Below the pieces are notes generated by a model, which saw only the letters and a list, made by a program, of their open reading frames with translations, ran no database searches and was not told where the DNA came from. This document shows positions 1 through 11,332 of a stretch of DNA of 64,000 nt, piece by piece. Each line of letters starts with the position of its first letter. Within the stretch, counting starts at the first letter, position 1. Source of the DNA: Humulus lupulus (Eukaryota; Streptophyta; Magnoliopsida; Rosales; Cannabaceae); the NCBI RefSeq assembly GCF_963169125.1, contig NC_084797.1:96249868-96313867 (forward strand), in the 5' to 3' direction. Both the position numbers and the translations under genes were made by a program.

Positions 1-609
1 AGTTGGATAAACAGAGGGTGTGGCCTAAGGGCGCTAACCCTGGTTATCATTTGTGAATTTATTGTTGATGTGAAATAATATATTTTGTATGATGAATACT
101 TGGTTATCATGGATGCTTAGACTGTTGAGAATATGTTTATGTGATATGAGATATTGGATTGTCTGTTGATTGTTTTTGCTCTGTTATTGTGTTTTCTTGC
201 TGGGCCTTGTCTCACGGGTGCTACGTGGTGCAGGTAAAGGCAAAGGCAAGTTGGAATAATCCTGAGATGGGGAGCTGCGGGGCTGAATGTACATAGTCAG
301 TTGTTTGGCTGCCATGGCCGAGGAGTGGATCAGGACAGGGAATGCCTAATAGTTTGTTTTGCCTTAAAGTGGCTAATTATTGTATTTAAATCTTGAATCT
401 TTGTAAATGGTTTAATCTTGTTATTTTTGGGATCCCGTGTAAACAGAAAATGTTTATTTATAAGAAATGCGGCTTTTGAGACCTAAATCTTTTAACCCTA
501 CTTCTACTATAGTTTTAGTAACACGTTTTTTAATTAAATGACTTGATTATCAAGTCTAACACCTTTATAAACACATAGTGTAACGATCTTCGCTATCCAG
601 GGCGTTACA
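1..609 (+). repeat. 5' LTR (3' part only) of the plus-strand Gypsy element
   Basis: Bases 1-609 match about 7236-7847. The LTR ends in GCGTTACA and the primer site follows at once. It holds the conserved box with GTGCAGGTAAAGGCAAAG near 228-245, a splice-donor-like sequence also seen in the other Gypsy LTRs of the window. Confidence 0.93.
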
Positions 610-611
610 AC

Positions 612-624
612 TTAGTATCAGAGC
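612..624 (+). other. Primer binding site, initiator Met-tRNA type
   Basis: TTAGTATCAGAGC lies three bases after the LTR end and differs by one base from the usual plant TTGGTATCAGAGC, which pairs with the 3' end of initiator Met-tRNA. It primes minus-strand DNA synthesis. Confidence 0.88.
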
Positions 625-1012
625 GTCCTAGGTTTAAGGGTTCCTGAAGACTGGGTTGACATGTACATTCACTGCGAAAGCCAAGCTCGACTCAGGGTTT
701 GGTAAATAGTGTATATATGACTATTTGTTTAAATGATCTGAATGAGATATGATTGTTAATACATGTTTGATTTATAGGGAGCATGAGATACTGATAGGAC
801 CTGGCCCTTGACTATTGCATGATGATTTTGAGGCGTGATTATTAGCATTGCTATGCATGTGAATGAATATATGGAATAATATTTGGATAATTTGCTATGA
901 AATTGATTGCTTGTGAATGATTAGAGTTCCAGTGATGGATTATGAAAGTATTATTACCTTGTCATCATAGTCTGATTGCCGAGTCTTTGATTGCAGATTG
1001 ACTTGGATAATT
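625..1012 (+). other. Untranslated leader of the Gypsy element
   Basis: This AT-rich stretch between the primer site and gag has no convincing reading frame. It is expected to hold packaging signals, but none is recognisable. Confidence 0.6.
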
Positions 1013-2050
1013 ATGCGTCCAAGAAAATCTACGCGACTAGCTGGCAGGTCTGGGACTAGAGATGATGACCAGGGCCAGACCCCTCCACCAGTCTCTGAGA
1101 ACTGGCAACAGCTGATGGCAGACATGCAAGCTCGGCTACAGAGCCCAGATGAACAGATCCAAATTCTACGGCAGCAGGCTCCATCAGGGAGTGTTTCCCC
1201 TATTGTGCCACCTGCACTGGTACCTGTTGTGCATCCAATTGAGGTTGGGAATAGATGGGAGCCATTGTATGATCGGTTCAGGAAACAACAGCCCCCAATC
1301 TTTGAGGGAGGACCAGATCCATTGAAAGCTGAACAGTTGATGACCATGATTACTACCATTTTGGACTTTATGAGGGTAGAAGGAAAAGACAGAGTGGCCT
1401 GTGCCACATATATGCTGAGAGAGGATGCCCGAATCTGGTGGGAGGTGGCATCACAGACCAGGGATGTTACTGCTTTGACTTGGGAAGGGTTCAAGGACTT
1501 GTTCAGTCAGAAGTATTATAATGTCGCCATCAGGGCTGCGAAGGTAAATGAGTTCGTGGGGCTGGTTTAGGGCAACATGACAGTTACAGATTATGCGCTG
1601 AAATTTGACAGACTTGTGAAGTTTGCACCAGATCTTGTGCATATAGATACAGCTAGGCAGGACAGGTTTATTAGAGGGCATAATGCTATGATAGCCCGGG
1701 ATGTGAGAATTACAACAGTAACTAGAGGGACAACTTATGCCCAGGCTGTAGAGAAGGCTCTCACCGCTTAGGAAGCAGAGAATAAGATATGGAGAGAGAC
1801 TGTTGTGAGACGGGAGGGCCACAGGGCGGTGCCTCCATATGTTGGTTCTGGTAGACCCCTGATGCATCGACCTTTCCTGGTCCTGATTGGAGAGGCCGGG
1901 GTACTCAAGGTGGCCGTCAGGGAGGCGGTGATACATGGAGGACTTATCCTGAGTGCACGAGGTGCAGAAGACGCCATCCGGGTGAATGTCGAGCTAAGGC
2001 CTGTTATGTGTGCGGGGAAGGTGGACAGCTTGACTCCAGCTCGAGTGTTC
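1013..2050 (+). pseudogene. gag: Gypsy gag (capsid/nucleocapsid), broken
   Basis: Gag forms the virus-like particle in the cytoplasm. I start at the ATG at 1013, because the frame upstream begins only at a TTG (998). The N-terminal part is basic (RPRKSTRL) and is followed by the retrotransposon gag core, with RKQQPPIFEGGPDPLKA and then MLREDARIWWE at about residues 90-145. In-frame TAG codons stand at 1568 and 1769. The nucleocapsid knuckle is readable only in another frame, at about 1951-2027. It shows CX2C pairs (CTRC, CYVC) but lacks the usual final His and Cys, so frameshifts have occurred. The downstream protease region follows without a clear gag stop, as in other plant Gypsy elements. 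Confidence 0.85.
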
Positions 2051-3240
2051 ACCCTGACACAGGTAGAGGCCGAGGCTAGCCCCTCGATAGTGATAGGTCA
2101 GCTTTCTAGCACTGGCACTACACACTCATTTGTTTCTAGTAAGGTGATTGATAGACTGTGTAGACCTAGTGAGTATTGTACTTCAGGGTTTGGGACTATT
2201 TTGCCTACAGGGGAACTGGTAGTATCTAGGAGGTGGATTAGAGCACTGCCAGTGATGGTTGATGGTAGGGATTTATCAGTAGACTTGATTGAGTTGAGTA
2301 TGGAGGACTTTGATATGATTCTAGGTATGGATTGGCTGGTTAGATATGGAGCTACCATTGACTACAGGAAGAAGATGGTGACTTTTGAGCCAGAGGGCGA
2401 GGATCCCTTTGTTTTTGTGGGAGTGGTGCATGGACCCCGCGTACCTAGGATATCAGCACTGAAAGCCAGAGATTTGTACCTGGGTGGATGCATAGGCTTT
2501 CTGGCTAGTGTGGTGGATACCACCAGAGTTTCATCAGTAGGACCGGAGGAGACCAGATTGGTTCGCGAGTTCTTGGATATGTTTCCTAAGGATTTGCCTG
2601 GATTGCCACCACGTAGAGAGATTCAGTTTGTCATTGAATTGGCGCCGGGGACAGAACCAGTGTCGAGGGCACCATATAGGATGGCATCGGCAGAACTGAA
2701 GGAATTGAAGATACAGTTGCAGGAGCTTCTGGATTTGGGCTTTATCGGACCTAGTTACTCGCCATGGGGTGCTCCAGTTTTATTCGTGAAGAAGAAGAAC
2801 AGGACCTTGAGAATGTACATAGACTACAGAGAATTGAACAAGTTGACTATCAAGAATAATTATCCCCTACCAAGGATTGACGACTTGTTCGATCAGCTAT
2901 ACGGTAAGACGGTGTTCTCAAAGATTGATCTTCGATCTGGTTATCACCAGTTGAGGATCAAGGATGAGGATATACCGAAGACAGCCTTCCGAACGTGGTA
3001 CGGGCACCATGAGTTTCTAGTCATGTCGTTTGGTTTGACCAATTCCCCAACAGCCTTCATGGACTTGATGAACAGAGTGCTCAAGGATTTTTTGGATCAG
3101 TTTGTTATTGTTTTCATCGATGACATCTTAGTGTACTCCAGTTCAGAGGCAAAGCACGAAATTCATCTTCGATAGGTTCGTCAGAGGTTGAGGGAGCATC
3201 AGTTGTACGCCAAGTTTAAGAAATGTTAGTTTTGGCTACC
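2051..3240 (+). pseudogene. pol: Gypsy protease remnant and reverse transcriptase
   Basis: The protease part runs from VFTLTQ to about 2400. The usual stretch with the catalytic D-S/T-G is missing: [15 protein letters not shown] stands where a longer segment with the Asp is expected, so the active site appears deleted. The C-terminal LGMDWL motif is kept. RT then begins near 2560 with the order usual for Gypsy: [64 protein letters not shown] (first catalytic Asp) and FIDDILVYS (the catalytic Asp pair). The frame ends at a TAG at 3173 just after the palm, and another TAG follows near 3226. RT copies the RNA into DNA within the particle. Confidence 0.9.
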
Positions 3241-3244
3241 AGAA

Positions 3245-4042
3245 GTGACATTCCTTGGACATATTGTGGGTGCAGATGGGATTAAGGTGGAGGCAGTTAG
3301 GGATTGGCCGAGGGCAAGGAACGCCTCAGAGGTGCGGAGTTTTCTTGGTCTAGCGGGTTATTATAGAAGATTTGTGGAAGGCTTCTCGAAGATAGCGGGA
3401 CCGATGATAGAATTGACACGGAAGAATTTAAAGTTTATTTGGTCAGACAAGTGTGAAGACAGTTTCCAAGAGCTGAAGCGACGACTTATTTCTGCGCCTG
3501 TGTTGAGTCTTCCTTCAAGGGAAGGGAAGTTTATGGTCTACTGCGATGCATCAAGGTTGGGTTTAGGCTGTGTGTTGATGTAGAATGAGAAGGTTATAGC
3601 TTATGCATCACGACAGCTGAAGGAGTATGAATAGTAGTATCCTACCCATGATTTGGAGCTAGCAGCGGTGGTATTTGCACTGAAGATTTGGCGACATTAT
3701 CTATATGGGGAGAAGTGCGGGTTATACACTGACCATAAGAGTCTGAAATATTTCTTTACACAGAAGGACTTGAACATGAGACAGAGGCGTTGGCTAGAGT
3801 TGGTGAAAGATTATGATTGTGATATTCTTTACCATCTGGGGAAAGCCAATGTAGTGGCAGATGCATTGAGCTGGAGAGGCCCAGGTCAGTTGTATAGTTC
3901 CATTCAGATCTCAAGGGAGTTAGCTGATGAGATGGTCAGAGTGGGGATAGAGTTGGTGGTAGGCCGGTTGGCCAATATTACTTTGCAATCGACCCTGCTA
4001 GAGCGGGTCAAAGAGGGACAGTTGATAGACGATCAGTTATAG
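3245..4042 (+). pseudogene. pol: Gypsy RT connection and RNase H domain, with stops
   Basis: This is the same frame as the RT upstream, broken by TAGs at 3581, near 3632-3637 and at 4040. TFLGHIVG and [14 protein letters not shown] mark the RT thumb and connection. RNase H follows with YCDAS (first Asp), [18 protein letters not shown] (Glu) and TDHKSLKYF (second Asp), and ends near VADALS. The fold and active-site residues are complete, so only the stops inactivate it. RNase H removes the RNA strand during reverse transcription. Confidence 0.9.
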
Positions 4043-4860
4043 GAGGTTAGAGAGAATGTCTTAGCGGGAGTAGCTAAGGACTATTCTATTTCTGAGGTTG
4101 GTTGACTTCGGTATCAGGGATGAATTTGTGTTCCAACTGATGAGGGGATCAGACAAGAAATATTGGATGAGTTTCATACGACGCCGTACTCACTTCATCC
4201 GGGTAACACGAAGATGTACCAGGATCTACGGATGTTATATTGGTGGCCCACGATGAAAAAGGATGTGGTGGAGTACGTAGCCAGATGCTTAACCTGTCAG
4301 CAGGTGAAGGGTGAGCATCAGTGACCAGCAGGGTTGCTTCATCCTTTGGGTATTCCCGAGTGGAAATGGGAAGATATTACTATGGACTTTGTGGGAGGTT
4401 TACCCAAGACGGTAGGGCTTCATGACTCATTGTGGGTGATAGTGGACTGATAGACCAAGTCAGGCCATTTTCTTCTAGTGAGATCAAAATATACTGTGGA
4501 TCAGTATGCTGAGTTGTACGTGAGGGAGATTGTACGTCTCCATGGGGTTCCTAAGTCTATAGTGTCAGACCGGGATCCTGTCTTCACTTCCAAGTTTTGG
4601 GGTGTTTGCAGAAGGCTATGGGAACTCAGTTGAGGTTCAGTACAGCCTTTCATCCTCAGACTGACGGACAGTCTGAGAGGATGATTCAGGTGCTGGAGGA
4701 TATGCTCAGAGCATGTGGGATTGACTTTGAGGGTTCATGGAGTAAGTATCTTCCATTGATTGAATTTTTGTATAACAATAGTTACCAATCAGCAATTGGA
4801 GTGGCTCCCTACAAGATGGTGTATGGGAGGAAGTGTAAATCACCCATTCATTAGGATGAA
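4043..4860 (+). pseudogene. pol: Gypsy integrase, zinc-binding and core domains, frameshifted
   Basis: Integrase inserts the DNA copy into chromosomes. The HHCC zinc-binding part is readable at about 4160-4320 (HTTPYSLHPGN, then CLTCQQVKGEH). The core follows with [10 protein letters not shown] at 4381 and DSLWVIVD, which is interrupted by TGA and TAG codons at about 4448-4453. The distal part is open at 4597-4854 in a different frame (FHPQTDGQSERM, carrying the catalytic Glu). Several stops look like CGA to TGA or CAG to TAG changes. The change of frame between 4042 and 4597 is the first clear frameshift in this pol. Confidence 0.88.
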
Positions 4861-5403
4861 ATGGGTGAGAGAAAGTATTTGGGGCCAGATATGGTTAAGA
4901 GGACAAGTGAAGCTATAGAAAAGATTCGACCTAGGATGCTCGCCTCTCAGAGAAGACAGAAAAGCTACGCTGATCCTAAGCGTAGGGACGTGGAGTTCCA
5001 GGTTGGGGACCACGTGTTTCTTCGTGTTTCACCATTGCGAGGGGTGAGGAGGTTTGGGAAGAAGGACAAGCTAAGCCCTAGGTTTATCAGACCTTTTGAG
5101 ATCCTGGAAAGGATTGGTCAGGTGGCTTATAGATTAGCCTTGCCACTATCGTTGTCTGGAGGTCATGACGTATTCCATGTTTCTATGCTCCGGAAGTACG
5201 TCTCAGATGTAACTCATGTATTGAGGTATGAAGATTTGGCTTATGAAGAGAAACTGGTTAAAATCATAGATCGGAAATATAAAGTATTGCGGAATAAGAT
5301 GATTCCTCTTGTTAAAGTGTTGTGGAGGAATAGTAGGGTCGAAGAAGCGACCTGGGAGCTTGAGACAGCAATGCGAGATCCGTATCCCGGGTTATTCAGG
5401 TAA
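4861..5403 (+). pseudogene. pol: Integrase C-terminal domain with chromodomain-like tail
   Basis: A 180-codon open stretch ends at the TAA at 5401-5403. It begins with MGERKYLGPDMV and shows the DNA-binding barrel typical of Gypsy integrase (KLSPRFIRPFEILERIG, VFHVSMLRKY). The last 50 residues (VLRNKMIPLVKVLWRN, then EEATWELE and YPGLF) match the degenerate chromodomain of plant chromoviruses, which helps target insertions to particular chromatin. The stop lies 36 bases before the LTR, the usual spacing. This piece has no internal stop. Confidence 0.88.
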
Positions 5404-5423
5404 ATTTCGAGGAAGAAATTCTC

Positions 5424-5439
5424 ATTAGCAGGGGATAGT
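5424..5439 (+). other. Polypurine tract
   Basis: ATTAGCAGGGGATAGT lies directly before the LTR start and primes plus-strand synthesis. The same AGGGGATAGT core is found next to the LTR of the minus-strand Gypsy element at 51847-51860. Confidence 0.7.
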
Positions 5440-7847
5440 TGAACGACCCAAATTTACTAATAAGGCTTACGGGCCTTGATTAGTGTGTCGGGATGGCATA
5501 ATTGGAATATATGTGATTTAATGATTAAAAGTATGTTATATGACTATTTGAATATCTGAGATGCATGACTATGTGTATTAGTATGCATGTAGGCCCTGAT
5601 TAGGTTAGAAGAGCATAATCGTAATTTTAGACCCGTTGAAGGCATAACTGTATATATATATATATGATAAATTGTTGAGACCACATTATTATGTGGATAT
5701 ATTTGTAATCTGTCCCTCGAGATGATCCTAGTGAGCCAGTTAGCAGAAAAGTCACGGCGGGGATTTACACCCAGCTCGGGGCGAGCCTGGGGGTATTTCT
5801 GGGAATTTGGAGAGTATATTGGGGTCAATTTTGACATTGAGGAATATAATTGGTGATTAGTTAGGTGTCGGGAAGTAAGCGATAAATATTAGAGTCACTC
5901 GCGGAATTAGCGGGAATTGGGTGAAATGACTAAAATGCCCCTAGGTTGATTTTGAAGGCTTAGGGATAAAAGGGAGGGTACCTTGGTCATTTGAGTTAGA
6001 AACTGGGATAAGGATAACTCTTGCTTTATGCCTTAGTGGGAAAAGTCTAGAGTCTGAAAGAAAAGAAAAAGAAAGGAAAAGAAGGAAAGAAAGGGGATTA
6101 GAAGTCTACTCTTTTCTCTCTCTCGGTTCAAGTTTTCTTCACCATCTCTTGAGGACTTTTGGGGCAGAAACTTAGGGAGAATCAGAGCTGAAGCTTGAGT
6201 TTAAGGTCGTTGATCTGGCTGTAGGAATTGGCAGGGATTAAGCAAGAACAAACCATTCATTTGGGGTAAGACTTTGAGGTTTTCTTTAGTTTCTGGTTTC
6301 CATGTTGAACTAAGATGTTTAAGCTAAATTTGGTGGGAATTCTAGGGAATTCAAGCTAAGGGTTTGAGGAGGAGTAAGACAAGAAGGTGTAGAGGCTAAC
6401 TTAAGGTCGAATCCCCATTGAAGGTATGAAATTCTAGCTCCAAATTATTAGGTTTTGATTGTTTTGCTGAAGTTTTTGAGTTTTGGGTCCAGCCATGGTG
6501 AATTCTATGTTTAGGGATGCATGTGATTGGGTTTTGTGTATTTAGGATGCTTGGGATGAGTTATACATGTTATTAAGCTTGATTCTAAGTTTGGTTGAAG
6601 TTTGGAGAAGTTTTGGTAAGGTTTGGCTCGGGAAAAATCGAAGGACGGAAAAACAGCATTTGCTGTTCTGGGAGTAGCGCTACCGCACTAACCTTTGGGC
6701 GCTGTAGCGCTAGGACATATACCCTGGGACGATTTTGGGCTTTGTTTGTAGTGATGTAGCGCCCTCCTTAGAGCGCTGTAGCGCTACTCTATTTCCATAA
6801 AGGGATTTTTGAGTTATTTTCAAGGGTTTTTTCCCGGGGGTTCGGGGTTCGATTCCACCGCCCGGTTTGGGGGAATTGGGGCTTCCCAAGGGCTCGGGAT
6901 AGGACCCGAGGTTAGGTCTTGGACTTGAGTTTGGTGATGATTTTGATCTATTGTTGTGACTAGGTGTGCGCTAGGGCTTAAGGGGGATCATGTTCAAGGA
7001 TCAAAGCGAACGAAGCTAGCGAATTTAAAGGTAAGAAAACTGCACCCAGTTATATGTTTGTGATGGAACTAAGTGCTCCCGATATCTGTATAATGTCAAA
7101 GATGGTATTATGCCATGGGACATGTGACAAACGGCCTAAGGGTGTCGTATACAATATTTGCGCACAGGGCGCGGCTTGGCCACTGGCAACCGAGGACAGC
7201 TTAATATTCACTGAGCTCGGTTTAAGCGGTCCAGAGTTAATGGGATAAACAGAGGGTGCGGCCTAAGGGTGCTAACCCTGGTTATCATTTGTGAATTAAT
7301 TGTTGATGTGAAATGATATATTTGGTATGCTGAATACTTTGTTATCATGGATGCTTAGACTATTGAGAGCATGTTTATGTGATATAAGATATTGGATTGT
7401 CTGTTAATTGTTTATGCTCTGTTATTGTGTTTTCTTGCTGGACCTTGTCTCACGGGTGCTACATGGTGCAGGTAAAGGCAAAGGCAAGTTGGACCAATCC
7501 TGAGATGGAGAGCTGTGGGGCTGAATGTACATAGTCAGCTGTTCGGCCGCCATGGGCAAGGAGTGGATCAGGACAGGGAATGCCTAACAGTGTGTTTTGC
7601 CTTAGAGTGGCTAATTATTGTATTTAAATCTTGAATCTTTGTAAATGGTTTAATCTTGTTATTTTTGGGATCCTGTGTAAACATAAAATGTTTATTTATA
7701 AGAAATGCTGCTTTTGAGACCAAAATCTTTTAACCCTGGTTCTACTATAGTTTTAGTAACACGTTGTTTAATTAAATGACTTGATTAGCAAGTCTAACAC
7801 CTTTATAAACACATAGTGTAACAGTCTTGGCTATCCAGAGCGTTACA
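5440..7847 (+). repeat. 3' LTR of the plus-strand Gypsy element, 2408 bp
   Basis: It starts TGAACGACCC (the family start is TGTAACGACCC) and ends GCGTTACA. It contains a pyrimidine-rich stretch near 6105-6130, two GC-rich islands with GCTGTAGCGCTA near 6670-6790, the conserved AGGTAAGAAAACTGCAC at 7029-7045 and GTGCAGGTAAAGGCAAAG near 7467-7484. A short open frame at 7054-7248 has no counterpart in the other LTRs and is not a gene. The full length, compared with the 609 bases of 5' LTR visible, shows that the element begins about 1.8 kb outside the window. Confidence 0.93.
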
Positions 7848-8589
7848 AAAATACATGTGAATTAATTTTGAGATTGGCTTGTAATTAATTAGACACATAA
7901 AACAAATAAAAGACAATCTTTTTTTGCAACCATTCAATGGTTCTCTCCCTGTTTATATTGTCTGTTAATTAAAGTTAGCCAAAAGACCTTTCTCTAATAA
8001 AGGATCAAAAATCACAGAATCATTTAGCTAATACATAAAGATGTATGTTGAACCATTTAATGTCCAAAGTTAACAAAAATAATAAATAGTAAGTCAATAT
8101 TGATTGACATTTATTTAAGATATGTTTAACTTTGATCAAATGTAAAGAAAATTTCTAAAAAAAATTCATGCAACATTCAAAGTAAAGTCACTTAGAGACT
8201 TGTTTGATCTTATCAAAAGGAAGTCTAAACTCAAATTTGGAATTCAAGTAATTTGCATGTAAATTTGGAATTCAAACCCAACTCACATACAACTAGAATG
8301 TTAAGCAAAATTAGTATTTTGGAAATGGAATATAATCATATTGGATAAGATTAAATAGATAACGAGCAATCATTATCGTCTTTATTATTTCTATAATTTT
8401 AACGCTTGCTATACTCTGTACATTTTTTATTGTACAACATCTAGGACTTAGAAGTTGGGATTCAGAAGTGGTTATGTGAATAAATTTAAATTTTTCCATG
8501 AAGTGTGAAACAGTTTAATAATCATAAAATATTACAAAAGAGTTTATATCTCTTTAATGCTACTTTAATGAAGCATGATTATTATAATC
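7848..8589. other. AT-rich sequence without recognisable gene
   Basis: This lies between the Gypsy 3' LTR and the Copia LTR. I see no coding frame, repeat or RNA. It could be more of the Copia LTR in a diverged form, since the left end of that LTR cannot be fixed, or older host DNA. Confidence 0.4.
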
Positions 8590-10459
8590 AATGTATTTTC
8601 TAGTAAAGTTAAACTATAAATAATGACTGCAAGTCAGCACATCAAGAGATGATCATATAAACGACAATCCTAATCCCGAGGTTGCTATGAACTCCTATAT
8701 ATATCATCTGATCCTTTGATTCATGCATTAAGGTTTTCCAGAATGATCAGGCTGAGAAAAATTATTTTGGGGACTCAATGATGTATATGGCTGGGGACGT
8801 AGTTTAACAGATATGGAATCTATACCTTCTTATAGATTGAATAATGGTTTCCTATTGGGTTGGCTTTCGGAACTGAAAATGCTATGAGCGCTTACGTCAC
8901 AAACTTGTTGTGACACAACCTTCACTAGTAAAGTCAATGGAACTCTAGGAACAAGATATAGCTAAAAGGGTAAAACGATAATTTTATTCTCTTTTAATTA
9001 TGAACCATTAATAGAGGATTAACATTATATGTAATGGTTATATCAATGGACACTTTATTCTTTAATAAAGTATTTAGTAAATATATGTCACTAATTATCA
9101 AGAGTTCAATCTCATATTTATATTGAGTTATCAGGAGATTAATAAATATGATTATTTAATCAAAGAGTTTTGATTAATAATGTAATATTTATTGGAGCTT
9201 GATATTATAGGTCCATAGGTCCCCATGGCGGCTCTATCAACACCATATAAAGGTAAGATTTGATATAAGAGTATAACTGTAATTTGGGAATTTGAGAAGA
9301 ATTTTATTCTTCGGATCAAGTATACAATTATATGATAATTGAGGTTGAATAATTAATTTAGAATTAATTATTAATTTTCAAAAATATACTTATTAATTTA
9401 AATCTAAAAATTTTTGAGTTTCATATATATAGATAAATAAATTAATTTTTTGACATTAATTATTTTGTTTGAGTGGGAGAAAATAAAATTTGTAAGTCAA
9501 AAACATAGTTTTTGATTTATGTAATTTTAAAACATGATTATAATGATGATCATCAATTTTAATTTAAAATTTAAATCTTGAAATATGGTTGTCATCTTTT
9601 CCATAAAAAGATAAATACTTTATTTTGTGGAAGATTGATTTTTAATTAAATTATTAAATAAAAGAAAAATGCAATATCCCTAAAAAGGGATATAGCAGCA
9701 TACGCATGACATAGTCCAAGGACTGTGTAATGCGTGTATCAACTGCATTGATATTGTATCAATGTTGTTTTTATTTTATTTATTTAATTATTTAATAATT
9801 TTAAATTATTTTTTTCAAATTTTGTTAGTTAGACATTTACCTAAATCAAATCCTATCATCATTATGATATTATTATATTACTATTATTATTAGGAATAGT
9901 AAGGTAATATAAATCTCCATATATTTGATATAGAAGAAGAAGAAAACACACACATAACATTACACAATACACAATTCATAATATTTCTTAGAGTTTTGTC
10001 AGACAAAACTCTTTCTTTTTCTTCTTTATTTCATTCTCAGACCATAATCCAAGTTCTCATGTGTTGAGAAATACTTGTGATTCCTAAAATTGCAATCCCA
10101 TGTTCTCTATGTGCCCACACACATCTTGAGGTGTAGAGAATACTCTGGAAGATCGTGGTTTGAGTGCTCAAAGCTTTGCTCGGAAGATCAATAAATATAC
10201 GAAAAGACTCAAGGACACTTGATAAGCTTCAAGAGGTAAAAGTTTATATTCTTGCATGTTTATATGTTATATATAAATATATTCTACATTTATATATTTG
10301 TTGCAGGATTAATAATATTGTATGTTAATATTAATGGATTGTTTTCTTGTTCATATAAATTGTTTATATGAGTTATGAATTTTTTTGATTGTTGTTGTTC
10401 CAATAAAAAATAAACATACCATGCCGATTTTGCTGCATGACCTGAATATTTTTCCAACA
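8590..10459 (+). repeat. Copia LTR, family A, plus orientation (left end uncertain)
   Basis: It aligns in segments with 60995-63533 (same strand) and with the reverse complement of 13084-14976. Shared landmarks are TATAGGTCCATAGGTCCCC at 9208-9226, the ATACGAAAAGACTCAAGGAC stretch near 10198, and a terminal CCAACA at 10459. The orientation follows the other two copies. It is opposite to the Copia coding region that begins at its right edge, so it is probably a separate insertion and not that element's own 3' LTR. The match fades before about 8590. Confidence 0.7.
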
Positions 10460-10739
10460 CTCTATGTCCACATAGGTGAAGTTCTAACAACATCTTTGCT
10501 ACATTTATAGATGCTTGTTACACTTAACTAAACTTCATTAAAATCCCTAGGCTTAACCCTAACTCAGTAGCAACCAACAATAACCATCTCCGATGGAATT
10601 CATTATTAATTTCAGTGTTTAAAACTATTCGCTTATCAATGAATTGTTTATACCAGTTGAACTCTTTCCCTTGATTTGTACAAGTTGAGAGTTGAGTTTC
10701 CATCATTGGTGAATCTATTCTTCTAGGAGTTTCAATCCC
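10460..10739 (-). other. 3' non-coding tail of the Copia element
   Basis: This is sequence after the RNase H end, with short broken frames only. The bases next to the LTR (GTGGACATAGAG on the minus strand, 10460-10471) could be a weak polypurine tract. Confidence 0.45.
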
Positions 10740-11290
10740 ATCCCTTTTGAAGTAGAACTTACTAACCTTCCCACAAGAGGTTTTGTAAATGGATTCGCTA
10801 AGTTCTCACTTGTTTTAACATATGAGATTGATATAATTCCACCTTGAATGAACTGTCTAACATATTCATGTCTTAGACTAATATTCTATACATTCCATTA
10901 TTCACACTATTATATGCTCTTGAAAGTGCGGATTGACTATCACAATGTTTTGAAATTATTGATACCATATTCGTGGTTAAAAGAATATCCATCATGAAAT
11001 TCCTAAGCCACTCGGCCTCTTTGCCAGTTGCCACTAAAGCTATGAACTCCACTTCCATGGTTGAGTGTGGTTTTCTTCTTGGAGCCCCATGAGATTTCAA
11101 CTCCAAGAGTAAACACCCAACCGGCGGTGGAGAGATTATCTCAAATTCCCGATATCCAATTAGCATCAGAATATCCTTCAAGTATCTTTGGAAATTTTGT
11201 ATAGTGAAGAATATGTTCTTTGGTACCCTTAAGATAATCGAATATTCTCTCAATAGCTTTCGAATGATTGATACTTAGATTGCTTTTAAA
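10740..11290 (-). pseudogene. pol: Copia RNase H domain
   Basis: The minus-strand frame 11253-10873 holds the domain core: the Glu-bearing STMEVEFIALVATGKEAEWL and CDSQSALS (Asp), as in plant Copia RNase H. The expected continuation is readable in another frame at about 10865-10745 (RHEYVRQFIQ, then ANPFTKPL), which marks the usual end of a Copia polyprotein. A frameshift near 10870 separates them. The first catalytic Asp lies in a degraded stretch near 11250 and is not clear. Confidence 0.82.
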
Positions 11291-11332
11291 CCTACTAAGT
11301 TTACTAACAACATATGAAATATCTGCTCTTGT

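Larger units (their letters stand above)
1..7847 (+). mobile_element. Ty3/Gypsy chromovirus-like LTR retrotransposon, decayed, 5' LTR cut by window edge
   Basis: The element runs LTR, primer site, gag, protease, reverse transcriptase, RNase H, integrase, chromodomain-like tail, polypurine tract, LTR. This pol order defines Ty3/Gypsy, and the tail after integrase together with LTRs of about 2.4 kb suggests a Tekay/Del-type chromovirus (inference). The left end of the window lies inside the 5' LTR; the last 609 bases of both LTRs align along their whole length with, by eye, about 40 to 50 differences, so the copy is not recent. Coding parts are in sense order but carry many in-frame stops and at least one frameshift after RNase H, so it cannot be autonomous. 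The 5' target duplication lies outside the window. Confidence 0.93.

Noticed and set aside
1013..5403. Endogenous pararetrovirus or retrovirus with envelope
   Set aside because: LTRs, integrase and a chromodomain-like tail mark a Ty3/Gypsy retrotransposon. There is no movement protein, coat protein or envelope frame.
6845..6860. GGTTCGATTCC, a polymerase III box-B-like sequence, as a sign of a tRNA gene or SINE
   Set aside because: No box A at the right distance and no cloverleaf. A similar hit at 23310 lies in the opposite sense in another LTR, so it looks like chance.
7054..7248. Small open frame within the Gypsy 3' LTR
   Set aside because: Not kept in the corresponding part of other LTRs and resembles no known protein. 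The same holds for 43881-44132 and 47872-48162.
10460..10500. The LTR at 8590-10459 as the 3' LTR of the adjacent minus-strand Copia element
   Set aside because: Its orientation, judged by the two other copies of the family, is opposite to the coding region. Kept as a separate insertion, with some doubt.
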